Source: Thereva unica (lineage: Eukaryota > Arthropoda > Insecta > Diptera > Therevidae). From it: a stretch of 64,000 nt of DNA. The position numbers and the translations under genes were made by a program. This document shows positions 1-9,718 of this stretch, piece by piece (the first letter of the stretch is position 1; each line of letters begins with the position of its first letter). The DNA is taken from contig OX465281.1 in the NCBI GenBank assembly GCA_949987705.1, positions 80,256,543 to 80,320,542 on the forward strand, given 5' to 3'. Below the pieces are notes generated by a model, which saw nothing but the letters and a program-made list of their open reading frames with translations, was not told where the DNA came from and did not search any database.

Positions 1-72
1 ACACCTTGACGTGGTGGTGAGGCTTGTGTGGTCCCGTTAGGACGCCCTGACTAAGATAGATACTTAAAAGCA

Positions 73-1269
73 ATGGATACAACAATGGAAATTTGTACCC
101 CAGGTGGTAAACCTGCAAGCCAGGGAAATCCACCCTCTACGGAGGCCGGCCTCATGGATTCTGGGGGAGGCCATCTATTGCTTACGAGGAACAGGGAAGT
201 GGACGACTCGCATGTCAACGCAGTCACGCAGGAAAGCGTAGAAGCGGCGGCGAGCGAGCTAGTGAAGCTGAACCTGGAGGTATGCTCAGAGAAGGTGGAC
301 AATGCGATGCAGCAATGTGTCAAGAGGTCAGCCGGCTCTGGGCCTACGTTAGCGCAGGAATCCGACTCGGAAGTGAGGCTGCGAAAGCAGCTGAAGCAGA
401 AGAGGAAGAGGGAGCGCAGAAGACAGAAGAAGGCAACTTCCTCTGTTGGGGGATCGGCCGAGTCCACTCCGGAGGAGGTGGGACCCACAAAGAGGTTTAG
501 AGGTGAAAGTCTCTGTACCTCAGCCGTGGGCTCTACTGTCGAAGGGGAGGATAAGGCCAGGGAAAGGAAGGGTGGACAACCTCAACCTGTAAAACAGGGA
601 GGAGTCAACCCTTCCGTCTCGGGGGTCGTGCGTGCGGAGCCTGTGGCGGAGAATACCTACGCAGGCATAGCAGGCTGTGACCTCCGTTTGGGTGTGACCG
701 ACGATGGAAGGGAGGAGGGTCTGGGCACGAAGCAGGTAACCGTTTTTAAAGCGGCCCTGCTCAAGGCACTAGACCCTCTGCCTGACAACGCTGGCGACAT
801 CGGTATTACCGAGGTAGACTTGGAGGACGGAGTCATTGCACTCAGGTGCGTGAACCAAAAATCCAAGGCCTGGCTGTACGAAGCTGTCGGAAAGATGACT
901 GACCTATGGGAAGGAGTCAATCTGAGAGTGGAGCGCCTTCACATCCTTAAGGATGTGAGGAGGATGATCATCCGAGTTCCCGGTTCGCCGGAGAGCAAGG
1001 AAACCATCCTGGCCAGATTACGTCGTCAAAATGCCTGTGTGACGGACACTTCTAAGTGGAGGGTCAGTCGCATAGGCAGATATGGTGACGCGAAAAACGG
1101 CGGTACCATTCTCACCGTATGGTGTCCGAAGGAGGAGGCGGAGGCGGTCAGGCGTGCAGGGGGGAAACTCAACTGCGGGCTGGACCTTGCCTACGTGCGA
1201 TTCCAGAAGGACAAGCCGGAGGAAATGGTAGAGCCGGCCGGAAAGGCAGCTGAACAAGGGGACCAGTGA
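73..1269 (+). CDS. LOA LINE ORF1 (Gag-like RNA-binding protein)
   Basis: A 398-residue protein starting at an ATG. It should form the ribonucleoprotein with element RNA. Residues about 95-120 form a strongly basic K/R block (KQKRKRERRRQKK) that could act as a nuclear signal or bind nucleic acid. The C-terminal part, roughly residues 230-385, resembles the DUF4780-type domain common in LOA ORF1 proteins (…TSKWRVSRIG… then a hydrophobic strand ending in YVRF). I see no CCHC zinc knuckle, unlike many Gag proteins. Its TGA stop at 1267-1269 is one base from the ORF2 ATG, which suggests coupled translation. The reading frame is intact. Confidence 0.8.
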   Translation: MDTTMEICTPGGKPASQGNPPSTEAGLMDSGGGHLLLTRNREVDDSHVNAVTQESVEAAASELVKLNLEVCSEKVDNAMQQCVKRSAGSGPTLAQESDSEVRLRKQLKQKRKRERRRQKKATSSVGGSAESTPEEVGPTKRFRGESLCTSAVGSTVEGEDKARERKGGQPQPVKQGGVNPSVSGVVRAEPVAENTYAGIAGCDLRLGVTDDGREEGLGTKQVTVFKAALLKALDPLPDNAGDIGITEVDLEDGVIALRCVNQKSKAWLYEAVGKMTDLWEGVNLRVERLHILKDVRRMIIRVPGSPESKETILARLRRQNACVTDTSKWRVSRIGRYGDAKNGGTILTVWCPKEEAEAVRRAGGKLNCGLDLAYVRFQKDKPEEMVEPAGKAAEQGDQ

Positions 1270-1270
1270 A

Positions 1271-4200
1271 ATGGAATCCTCGTCAGCTGGGCGGGAGGTG
1301 GGCCAGTTCCGGCAATTAAAGGTTTGCCAGTTGAATCTACACCATAGCAGAGCAGCATCAGCAATGATGACGCGAGGCTTCGGTGAGATGAAGCTGGATA
1401 TTGCTCTCATACAGGAACCCTGGATCTACAACGGTAGGATTAGGGGACTATCTGGGAGCTTTGACACTCTGTACGTTCCCAATGCGAATGAAAGAGTGAG
1501 GACGTGTGTGCTGGTGAAACACGGAGTGCAGGCGGTTTTACTGCCGCACTTGTGCACACCAGATCTCACAGCAGTACGCGTAGGTACTGGAAGTGGGGCT
1601 TTCATTCTAGCCTCAGCCTACCTTCCGTACGATTCGCCAGATCCTCCGCCCACCAGGGAGTTCGAAATTCTGGTTATTACCTGTGGCGAAAAAGGCACAG
1701 GGTTAATAGTTGGTTGCGACGCAAATGCACACAACACGGTGTGGGGAAGCACCAACGACAACCATAGAGGAGAGGCTTTGCTCGAATTTGTGGAATGCAA
1801 CAATCTAGTTATTGCAAATAGAGGGGTAGAACCAACCTTCGTCGATGCTAGACGAAGGGAAGTCATAGATATAACTCTATGCAGCAACCGGATGTTGACA
1901 AGATTGACCAACTGGGAGGTGATGGATCGGACGACTATGTCAGATCACAGAGCCATTTCATTTGAGATAGAGTACGGAACCCCGGGCAGGGGAGACGGAA
2001 TTAGAACAACGAGAATTCCCCGCAACACGGACACGTCTAGATATACTGAAATGTTGCGCAGGAATCTCGGGGAGCGCGTGCCAAGGGCACCGAAAACCAC
2101 AAGAGAAGCAGAGTCTCAGTTGCATGTCCTGCAGACAGCGATAGAGAACGCTTTTCGAGTGGCGTGTCCTCTTACGTCAGTGGATGACCATGATCCCACA
2201 CCCTGGTGGTGCAGGGAGCTGGAGAAACTGAAGAAAGAGGTCAGAAGGGCTTTCAACCAAGCGATGAGGTGCAATGACCCGGTTGCCTGGGAGAATTACA
2301 AAGCCAAGAAAAGAGAAATGAAACAAACTCTGCGACGACGGAAAAGGGAGTCGTGGAGGGATTTCTGCTCGAGCATGGAGAGCATATCTGAGGCCAGCAG
2401 ACTTCAGAAAATGATCTCCAGGGACCCGGTCTCCAAAGTCGGACTCGTTCGTGACCCGTCGGGGAGGATGACGGAGACGCTGGAGGAAACCAACAAGATC
2501 CTGATGGAAGTTCACTTTCCTGGCAGCTATATCTCGGGTAAATCTTGGACTATTCGTAACAGAATGGCTACAAGGATGAACCGAGAGGAGGCTAACGGGG
2601 TGGTGACGGAGGAAGGGGTGAGACGTGCAATAGACACATTCTCTCCCTTCAAAACATCGGGGCGTGACGGAATATTCCCTGCGCTGCTTCAATGGGGCAA
2701 AGATATCATTGCACCCAGGCTTAGGGGAATATTCGTTACCTGTCTAGCAACAGGATACATTCCGGCGGTGTGGAGGGAAACCAAAGTGGTATTTCTCCCT
2801 AAGCCAGGCAAGAAGGACTACACCGAGGCGAAGTCCTCCAGGCCAGTCAGCCTAACATCCTTTCTATTGAAAACAATGGAAAGAGTGGTGGCAGACCACC
2901 TGGAGAGTACTATGCTAAGGAGGCACCCTTTAAGTAGAAGCCAGCACGCTTACCAGGCTGGCAGATCTACAGAAACGGCACTTCACCAACTGGTGCGAGT
3001 AGCCGAGGGGGAACTGTATACCGGAGGCATAGCGATGGCCGTTATTATGGACATCGAAGGCGCCTTCGACAAGATACAGTTCAACAAACTCAAAGACGCT
3101 CTGGTGAGGCGCGAGGTCAGCCCCATGATTGTAAGGTGGGTGGACAGCATGCTGAAAAACAGAGCGGTAAGGATTCAGACAGGAGACTCGCGGCTTCGAG
3201 GGAGGGTCAGCAAGGGATGCCCACAGGGCGGGGTCCTATCGCCCCTCCTGTGGAACATCACTGTGGACACTCTGCTCAGGCGGCTAGAGGTAATGGGCGT
3301 GCATACCGTTGGGTATGCAGATGATGTAGCGATTGTGGCACGTGGCAAGTTTATGAGCACTACGGCAGATATCATGAGGAATGCACTCCAAGTGGTTGAG
3401 CAGTGGTGTACGGAACAGGGCCTCACCATAAATGCCAATAAGACAGACGCGATAATCTTCACTAGGAAGATTAAAGATCTGGATTTTCAGCCCCTCATGC
3501 TTTTTGGATCGAGGATCAAGGTGTCTGGGATGGTCAAGTATCTGGGTGTATACTTGGACTCGCGACTAACCTGGAAATACCACGTTGAAGAGAAGATTAA
3601 GAAGGCGACAAGGGTGCTTCACCAGTGCAGAAGAGTATGTGGACTAAGGTGGGGTATCTCACCAAGGTTAGCATACTGGACATATACCATGATGGTGAGA
3701 CCCATCATAACTTATGCCTCGGTGGTCTGGTGGACTAAAGCCACACAGAAAACCGTCAAGAGGCATTTGGACAAGGTGCAAAGAATGGCCTGCGTAGGTG
3801 TGAGCGGTGCTTTCCGCACCACACCCGCCGCGGCATTGGAGGCGCTGTTAGGTCTGCTGCCGTTAGATCTCCAGGTGATGAAGACTGCGGCAGCCTCAGC
3901 GATTCGGATGAGACGTGATGCCGCATGGCAGGCGTCAGGAACCTTATATGGGCACATGAAGATCCTGGATCGCATTAAAGGGATTAGGGAGCTCATGATG
4001 CCCATGGAAGGGATCACAAAAATGAGGGTGACCGAAAGGTATCATAAAACCCTCATAGGGAACGGAACGCTCCCCGAAGGGAGACCGGAAGACATATATA
4101 TCTTCACGGACGGATCCAAGATTGACGGCAGAGCAGGTGCGGGAGTCTTCTCGGAGGACTTAAATCTGACCTGCTCTCTGGCTTTGGGGAATTACACCTC

Positions 4201-4948
4201 AGTCTACCAGGCGGAAATGCTTGCTCTGCTGCACGCGCTGGATCACATAAGTGAGGGTCAGGTGCAGGGAAGAAGTATCCTTATAGCACTGGACAATCAG
4301 GCTGTGATTAAGCGCATGAATCAGACAGAGATTAATGCGTCTCTGGCGTTGGAATGTGTCCAAAAACTGAACAGGTGTGCGAAACAAAACAACGTGACGC
4401 TAGCTTGGGTTAGAGGACATACAGGCATCGATGGGAACGAAAAGGCTGACAACCTGGCAAAACAGGGGTCAACCTCGGAATTCTGGGGACCGGAGCCATA
4501 CTCTGCCATTGGCAGAGGGTTGGTGAGGAACTGCATCGAGAAATGGGTCGCTGAGGAACACCGGAGACGGTGGGACGCTATGACCACGTGTAGGCAGGCT
4601 AAGATGGTGCTTACGTTGCCGATTACCGCAGCCAGAAGAAGGATCCTGCATATGCAAAGGAGAACCCTCAGATGGTTGGTGGCACTGATTACAGGACACG
4701 GATGTTTCAGGTATCACCTAAAAAGAATGGGAATTCTGGAGGATGACACCTGTCGGATGTGCCTGGAGGAACCTGAGACGGCCACACACATAGTGTGTCA
4801 CTGTCCGGCGGTGGCGAGGAAAAGGGCTGCCATAACTGGACTCCATTGGATGGAGGACATGAGGCAGACTCCCTTCAATCAGCTGCTTGCGATAACTAGG
4901 GGAGTCGAAGTAAGGGAGCAATGGGACAACCCACTGCAACCCCAATAA
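1271..4948 (+). CDS. LOA LINE ORF2: endonuclease, reverse transcriptase, RNase H, zinc finger
   Basis: A 1225-residue replicase for target-primed reverse transcription, starting at the ATG at 1271. An APE-type endonuclease occupies residues about 15-230 (QEPWI near 47, GCDANAHN near 149, SDHRAI near 224). The reverse transcriptase lies at about 480-760, with MDIEGAFDK near 593, CPQGGVLSPLLW, and the catalytic YADD near 682. RNase H follows at about 940-1070 (FTDGSK near 945, WVRGHTG near 1046). A CCHC-type finger begins with CRMC near 1160. All motifs are present in one uninterrupted frame, so the protein may be functional. Upstream spacing to ORF1 is a single base. The other overlapping ORFs in this interval are shadows. 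Confidence 0.9.
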   Translation: MESSSAGREVGQFRQLKVCQLNLHHSRAASAMMTRGFGEMKLDIALIQEPWIYNGRIRGLSGSFDTLYVPNANERVRTCVLVKHGVQAVLLPHLCTPDLTAVRVGTGSGAFILASAYLPYDSPDPPPTREFEILVITCGEKGTGLIVGCDANAHNTVWGSTNDNHRGEALLEFVECNNLVIANRGVEPTFVDARRREVIDITLCSNRMLTRLTNWEVMDRTTMSDHRAISFEIEYGTPGRGDGIRTTRIPRNTDTSRYTEMLRRNLGERVPRAPKTTREAESQLHVLQTAIENAFRVACPLTSVDDHDPTPWWCRELEKLKKEVRRAFNQAMRCNDPVAWENYKAKKREMKQTLRRRKRESWRDFCSSMESISEASRLQKMISRDPVSKVGLVRDPSGRMTETLEETNKILMEVHFPGSYISGKSWTIRNRMATRMNREEANGVVTEEGVRRAIDTFSPFKTSGRDGIFPALLQWGKDIIAPRLRGIFVTCLATGYIPAVWRETKVVFLPKPGKKDYTEAKSSRPVSLTSFLLKTMERVVADHLESTMLRRHPLSRSQHAYQAGRSTETALHQLVRVAEGELYTGGIAMAVIMDIEGAFDKIQFNKLKDALVRREVSPMIVRWVDSMLKNRAVRIQTGDSRLRGRVSKGCPQGGVLSPLLWNITVDTLLRRLEVMGVHTVGYADDVAIVARGKFMSTTADIMRNALQVVEQWCTEQGLTINANKTDAIIFTRKIKDLDFQPLMLFGSRIKVSGMVKYLGVYLDSRLTWKYHVEEKIKKATRVLHQCRRVCGLRWGISPRLAYWTYTMMVRPIITYASVVWWTKATQKTVKRHLDKVQRMACVGVSGAFRTTPAAALEALLGLLPLDLQVMKTAAASAIRMRRDAAWQASGTLYGHMKILDRIKGIRELMMPMEGITKMRVTERYHKTLIGNGTLPEGRPEDIYIFTDGSKIDGRAGAGVFSEDLNLTCSLALGNYTSVYQAEMLALLHALDHISEGQVQGRSILIALDNQAVIKRMNQTEINASLALECVQKLNRCAKQNNVTLAWVRGHTGIDGNEKADNLAKQGSTSEFWGPEPYSAIGRGLVRNCIEKWVAEEHRRRWDAMTTCRQAKMVLTLPITAARRRILHMQRRTLRWLVALITGHGCFRYHLKRMGILEDDTCRMCLEEPETATHIVCHCPAVARKRAAITGLHWMEDMRQTPFNQLLAITRGVEVREQWDNPLQPQ

Positions 4949-5326
4949 GATGACTCTAGGCAGAGGGACGAAAAGGGACCCGCAAATAGTGGTCTGATTC
5001 GGTATCCCTCGAAAATCTATATATATATATCGTGATGTGGTTCTGGAAAACCCTGTTGCAGTAATGGAGGCACGTGCACTTAAATGTTCACTGGGGTTAA
5101 AATCCTCGATTTTAGCACTTTTCGTTGCTCTTTGCCTGTTAATCCCGGTTGAGCCCCCAAATTTAGTTGTGGGATTTAACAGGGAGCGGAAAAAGTGTTA
5201 AAAAATAAAAAGATACTTAGAAACTTAACTTTTATTTTATTTTTATATCTTTTTCTCAAAACGTTACTGCTCTGGTGACAGCCAAAAACCAAGTGCTGGT
5301 TCTTCTCAACACCTTCTGTCATCCGC
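4949..5326. other. LINE 3' UTR and unassigned spacer
   Basis: The first ~85 bases are the LOA LINE 3' UTR, ending near a short TATATATATAT tract. The remaining ~295 bases before the gypsy gag remnant show no coding potential and no recognisable repeat. I looked for an LTR matching sequence downstream of 8989 and saw none. Confidence 0.5.
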
Positions 5327-6128
5327 TTGCGGCTGCGTTCGTTAAACCATTTCAGGGGTGAACAAATCAGCAATCCTACATCTATGTATGAACTACGAGA
5401 AGTCTGCATCCGCGCCGAACGCTGGCTACAGCAGAAGCGACTGGAACGTAGGTCCGATCGGCAATTACACGAGGTTGAATATTCAGCGACATACCAGACT
5501 AACCATGTGACACCGGACCTATCTTCGCAGGGAGTAGAAAAGATGACGGCTACGCGTCAGGTTCCGACGAATTCACGACCCATCCGTTGTTGGAATTGCC
5601 AGCAACCGAGCCATCCATTTATGGACTGCCCAACTGAGACTCGTGGCATGTTCTGCTACAAGTGTGGCAAGCCAGGAGTCGTGACTCCAGTATGCCCTAC
5701 CTGCCAGGGAAACCGGAGCCGGGGTGCGAGACCGTACGGGAGTCCGCGCCCGAGCTAAGCTCGCCCGTTATCCCTCATTTCACTGCTAATTCTAATACTA
5801 ATGATATGACTGCCATCAGCGACTTTACGTCCACTGATGCTCTTCCTGTTTTTCCCTCAGAGGAGGTCAAACTTTCGTTCCTTTCCCGTTGGAAGAGATA
5901 TATCTCCACTCGTGCCCGCATCTTTTCGGAGCCACCTTTTGTGGACTCCCTAATTTCCAAGCATACCCCTCCCCAAATTAGGGTACGAGCAAAGGAGAAG
6001 CGACAAAGTTTGCAGAAAATTGTTTTTGCCTTCATCTCTGATTCGTCAGATCTTAGGCTGTTTACCAAGGTCATATTAGGTAATGAAGAGGTGGTTGGTT
6101 TGCTGGACAGGGTGCCACTGTTAGCTGT
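5327..6128 (+). pseudogene. gypsy gag 3' part (two zinc knuckles) and start of protease
   Basis: The frame is open from 5327, where the first codon is TTG, so no real start is visible and the 5' part of gag is missing. Two cysteine-rich knuckles at about 5588-5706 (CWNCQQPSH… and CYKCGKPG…CPTC) are typical of a gypsy nucleocapsid. The frame stops at 5758, while an overlapping frame (5662-6156) carries the linker and the beginning of the aspartic protease. The protease frame breaks at about 6110, inside the active-site region, by what looks like a single-base loss. The second half of the protease is in the frame starting at 6129. Confidence 0.7.
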
Positions 6129-7553
6129 TTGGGAAGAGATGCCGAAGCGTTTCTAGCCAATCATCCCGAAGTGACAGTCTACACTTTGCACTCTGTAGTG
6201 CATACTGCTGACGGGGCTCCGCAGAGATTTTGCGGTTATATTCGGGTTCCGATATCCTTTGGAGGAAGGACCCGTGATATAACCATCTATGTGATGCCCA
6301 GTCTCAGCCAGAGACTGTACCTAGGGATGGATTTTTGGAATCTTTTCGGCCTCGCTCCCCAAATAATCGGCGAGGTAAACGCTCCATCCGTGTCTGCAAA
6401 AATGCACGACTTAACGTCCACGCAATGCGAACGGCTGGAGCGCGTCAAGGCCAGATTTCCCTCCTTCAATGTCCTCGGACTGGGAAAGACTAACCTGGAG
6501 GAACACATCATTGACACTGGTGACTCAGTTCCTATTAAACAGAGGCATTATCCCGTCTCACCCGCTGTACAACAGCTGATGTATGGTGAGTTGGACAGGA
6601 TGCTGTCGCTGGGGGTGATTGAGCCATCAAATAGTCGCTGGAATTCTCCAGTGGTGTTGGTTCGTAAACCAGGTAAGGTCCGCCTGTGCCTTGACTCTCG
6701 CAAGGTAAACAGTGTCACTGTCAAGGACGCCTACCCTCTTCCACATATAGATGGTCTACTTGGTCGTCTTCAAGACACCAAGCTCATCACCAGCTTAGAC
6801 CTTAAGGATGCCTTCTGGCAAATTCCTTTAGAGATGAAGTCGTGAGAGCGGACAGCTTTTACTGTCCCTGGTCGTCCACTGTACCAGTTCACAGTAATGC
6901 CTTTCGGCTTATGTAACGCCCCACAGCGCATGTGTCGCTTGATGGATAAGACCATCCCGGGCCATTTACGTGAACACGTTTTTGTCTATCTGGACGACCT
7001 GCTCATTGTTTCACCTCACTTTGACTCTCACCTAAAGCTTTTGGACGAAGTGGCCAGCTGTCTCCGTCTTGCTGGGCTAACCATCAATTTAGCTAAAAGC
7101 AAATTTTGCGTGACGGAAGTGAAGTATCTCGGCTTCATTATTGGTGATGGGACTCTGAAAACCGATCCTAATAAGGTGACGGCCATCAAGGACTTCCCGA
7201 CTCCGAAGTCTCATAAGCAGACCCGGAAGTTCTTGGGTATGACCAGATGGTATCAGCGTTTCATACCCAATTATGCTAGCGTGGCTTCTCCCATCACGGA
7301 TTGTTTGAAGTCTAAATCTTTTAGTTGGACTGATGAGGCCCAGCAGGCGTTCGGGACTTTGAAAGAGCTGATGACGAAAGCTCCTCTTTTAGTCACTCCA
7401 GAATTTTATATTCAGTGCGATGCCAGCAGGACTGGTGTAGGTAGTGTGCTCTTTCAAAAGGACATGGATGGAGGAGAACATCCAATTGCTTATATGTCCA
7501 AGAAATTGAACGGAGCACAACGGAACTATACCATTACTGAGCTCGAAGTTTAG
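6129..7553 (+). pseudogene. gypsy protease end, reverse transcriptase and RNase H start
   Basis: One frame runs from 6129 to 7553 with a single nonsense TGA at 6843-6845. It holds the C-terminal part of the protease (LYLGMDFW near 6320) and the RT fingers and palm (RLCLDSRKVN, SLDLKDAFWQIP). After the stop come MPFGLCNAPQ, the catalytic YLDD near 6985 and the thumb (FLGMTRWYQRF). The RNase H domain begins near 7400 (QCDAS). The frame ends at about 7553, where a short deletion in RNase H joins out of frame with the next segment. Enzyme identity is clear and the copy is inactive. Confidence 0.8.
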
Positions 7554-7560
7554 AGCTTAT

Positions 7561-8418
7561 GTGGAGGGACAGGCTTTCACGGTCATTACTGACCATGCAA
7601 GTCTGAAATGGCTCATGAGCCAGAAGGAGCTCAACGGTCGTCTAGCACGGTGGAGTCTTAAGCTTCAGGGGTTCGATTTTACGATCGATCACCGTAAAGG
7701 CACCCACAAAGTGGTTCCCGATGCCTTGTCACGCATGGATTGCTTTGACGATCTGTCCTTGTGTTTCGACGTGGACTTAAATGCCACGTCCTTCAAGTCT
7801 CCTGATTATCTTCGTCTGGTTGAAGGAATCAGACAAGCCTCACCGCAGTTACCAGACCTGCGGGTTGAAGATGGGTACGTATTCAAGCGTACCTCCCCAC
7901 GTACTGGAGACTCGGTTGCTGACGACATGACATGGAAGTTGTGGGTTCCAACGGACCTGACCGCGCCTCTCATCGAGTCGGCGCACCTGCCTCCACAAAC
8001 ATCACATGGCGGAGTAGTGAAGACTCTAACCCGTCTGAGATATAAATACTTTTGGCCAGGTATGTCCAAACAAGTGCGGGAATACATTGCCAACTGTGAG
8101 GTCTGCAAGACCACCAAAGCCCCCAGTTCAATACTACGACCACCTATGGGCAATCCCATGGATGCGTCGAAGCCGTTACAATTTTTGTACGTAGATTTCT
8201 TGGGTCCTTATCCTCGGTCGAAAAAAGGCCATACGGCAGTGTTTGTCGTCTTGGGCGCCTTCACAAAGTTTGCCTTCCTGCACCCCGTGTCCGCTGAACC
8301 ACGGCGGTGGCCGTCAAGTTTCTCGAGCAAACTATTTTTCATACCTTTGGAGTTCCTGAAACCACTTTCTCCGACAATGGTCGGCAATTCACCTCCAAAG
8401 AGTTTGCTAAACTGCTAA
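7561..8418 (+). pseudogene. gypsy RNase H end and integrase first part
   Basis: Continues the same pol in another frame. It contains the end of RNase H (ITDHASLKWL, then HKVVPDALSR) and a linker. The integrase H2C2 zinc-binding module follows (…HLPPQTSHGG… CEVCKTTK near 8095-8110), then the first catalytic aspartate of the integrase core (YVDFLGPY near 8190). The frame is lost at about 8295, after which the integrase core is read in the frame from 8307. No start codon of its own is expected. Confidence 0.75.
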
Positions 8419-8989
8419 ACGAGTATGGCGTGCGACATGTGCGCACGGCCGTATATTCGCCGCACCCTAACGCTTCCGAGCGGGTGAATCGATTCGTCCT
8501 AGCCGCTATCAGGGCGTACTTAAAGGAGGATCATCGTGAGTGGGATAGACATCTGTCGTCCATTGAATGTGCTCTTCATAGTGCCCACCACTACTCTACC
8601 CACTTGGTAGCCATATGATCCTGTACGGATCCGCTTATCCAGTCCTGAAGAAACTGAACGTTTTCCAGGAGGGCGACATCGCTTTCTTGCCCTTGACGGA
8701 CAAATTGCAGAGACTTCGTGAGCGGGTTGCGCTACATTTAGCCGACGCGCACACCAGGCACACCACTTGTTACAACTTGCGTTGCCGCGTGGGCGGGTTT
8801 CGCCCTGGGGATGAGGTTTACCGGAGAACATTCTGGGTGAGTAACCGAGCTGGTCGCTTCAGTGCCAAGTTGGCACCGAGGTTTGTGAAAGCCCGGATAC
8901 GTGGAAAAATTGGAACTAGCTTGTACGAACTGGAGGATTTGGCGGGTAAGAACATAGGCGTATACCACGCCAAAGACTTACGTCTCTGA
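8307..8989 (+). pseudogene. gypsy integrase core and C-terminal part
   Basis: Two overlapping frames, 8307-8618 and 8615-8989, carry the rest of integrase. The first has the second catalytic aspartate (FSDNGRQF) and the glutamate region (NASERVNR). The second has the C-terminal domain ending in a short basic tail (YHAKDLRL) at the stop, 8987-8989. The frameshift between them is near 8610. I see no envelope-like ORF after it. Confidence 0.7.
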
Positions 8990-9322
8990 AATGCGTCGAA
9001 GGAAGCGCTCCTTGGAGTAGCCCTAAGAAAGCATCTCGCCGGCTTCACCGGTTAATAATAGGGTACCCGTCGTGGTCCGCTTAGGTAGCTTCCCTAGCGG
9101 ATGGTACATCTTCTTGTTTCTCTTGGCAGTCTGGGGCCAAGTTTTAATGAATTATTCATTAGGATCTGCCAGACCAGAGAACCAACGAGGCATGATATCC
9201 TCGGGTTAGTTTTTTTCGGTCGGTTTGGAGAATTGTTCTCGGCGAACTGTTGACTGTGGTTTCACTGGGGTCGACCGCAATGTGGTATTGCGGGAAATTG
9301 AACCTCAGGGAACGAAAGGAAA
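8990..9322. other. Unassigned spacer after gypsy remnant
   Basis: No coding potential is supported. It contains CAATGTGGTATTGC, which recurs in direct orientation near 9483, on the other side of the hairpin at 9323-9439. This may be the residue of a larger duplicated or LTR-derived sequence. Confidence 0.35.
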
Positions 9323-9439
9323 CCTGGGGTGGTAGCACGTAAATTGTTTCAATCGACCTCTTCATACAAAAATTTTTGTAACACTTGAATTTTTGTATGA
9401 AGAGGTCGATTGAAACAACTTATGTGCTACCACCCCTGG
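9323..9439. repeat. Near-perfect inverted repeat (hairpin), arms ~53 bp, loop ~10 bp
   Basis: The left arm at about 9323-9376 and right arm at about 9387-9439 are reverse complements with only a few mismatches, separated by about ten bases (TGTAACACTT). Both arms contain TTTGTATGAAGAGGTCGATT or its complement. The transcript would fold into a long hairpin. It could be the joint of two inverted copies of an element end. I found no target duplication and cannot name a family. Confidence 0.75.
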
Positions 9440-9645
9440 TTTGTGCGAAGGTCTCTGGATGTAGTATGGACTCGCAGGGGGACAATGTGGTATTGCCTCC
9501 AATCGGGATCTGGTACCTCCAGATATTCCACCGGGAGAATTCTACAGACTGTCCACCACCTAAATTTTATTGAAGACTTGCTTCGAAATTTTAATTATTT
9601 TCACTTCCACTCCTTTTATAGCCTCACTGCAGGTAGACCATCAAA

Positions 9646-9718
9646 GTCCGGCTAGCTCAGTCGGTAGAGCATGAGACTCTAAATCTCAGGGTCGTGAGTC
9701 GAGTCCCACATTGGCGCC
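9646..9718 (+). tRNA. tRNA-Lys(CTT)-like pseudogene with CTA anticodon
   Basis: From GTCCGGCTAGCTCAG the sequence follows the animal tRNA-Lys(CTT) closely through the D arm, anticodon arm and variable loop. Three differences suggest decay: the anticodon loop reads CTCTAAA, giving anticodon CTA instead of CTT; one base is missing in the T loop, so the B box is imperfect; and one G is missing in the 3' acceptor strand. The first acceptor base pairs are also weakened. CTA would pair with UAG codons, but with the damaged T arm and acceptor stem a pseudogene or tRNA-derived repeat is far more likely than a working suppressor. Confidence 0.6.

Larger units (their letters stand above)
1..5032 (+). 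mobile_element. LOA-clade non-LTR retrotransposon (LINE), apparently full coding length
   Basis: A LINE with two adjacent open reading frames, at 73-1269 and 1271-4948. The second carries endonuclease, reverse transcriptase, RNase H and a C-terminal zinc finger in that order. The RNase H domain plus the wording of the endonuclease start (QINLHHSRAA-like, then IQEPWI) point to the LOA clade of insects; this is recognition by memory of the family, not a search. Bases 1-72 look like 5' UTR, and the true 5' end may lie outside the window. The 3' UTR is short and seems to end near a (TA)n tract at about 5020-5031. Neither ORF contains a stop or frameshift, so it looks young. Confidence 0.85.
5327..8989 (+). 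mobile_element. Degenerate Ty3/gypsy retrotransposon, no LTRs found
   Basis: A plus-strand chain of gag and pol fragments in the standard Ty3/gypsy order: nucleocapsid, protease, RT, RNase H, integrase. The chain is broken by frameshifts, a nonsense codon and a small deletion, so it is a dead copy. No direct repeats flanking it were found by eye, so either both LTRs are lost or the flanks have diverged beyond recognition. Confidence 0.8.

Noticed and set aside
51..488. Antisense ORF over LOA ORF1 and many similar antisense frames
   Set aside because: They mirror the conserved sense ORFs, have no domains and are expected in GC-richer coding DNA.
8990..9322. Envelope gene or 3' LTR after the gypsy remnant
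   Set aside because: No ORF and no sequence matching the region upstream of 5327.
9646..9718. Functional amber suppressor tRNA
   Set aside because: Losses in the T loop and acceptor strand make correct folding unlikely; recorded as a pseudogene-like tRNA.
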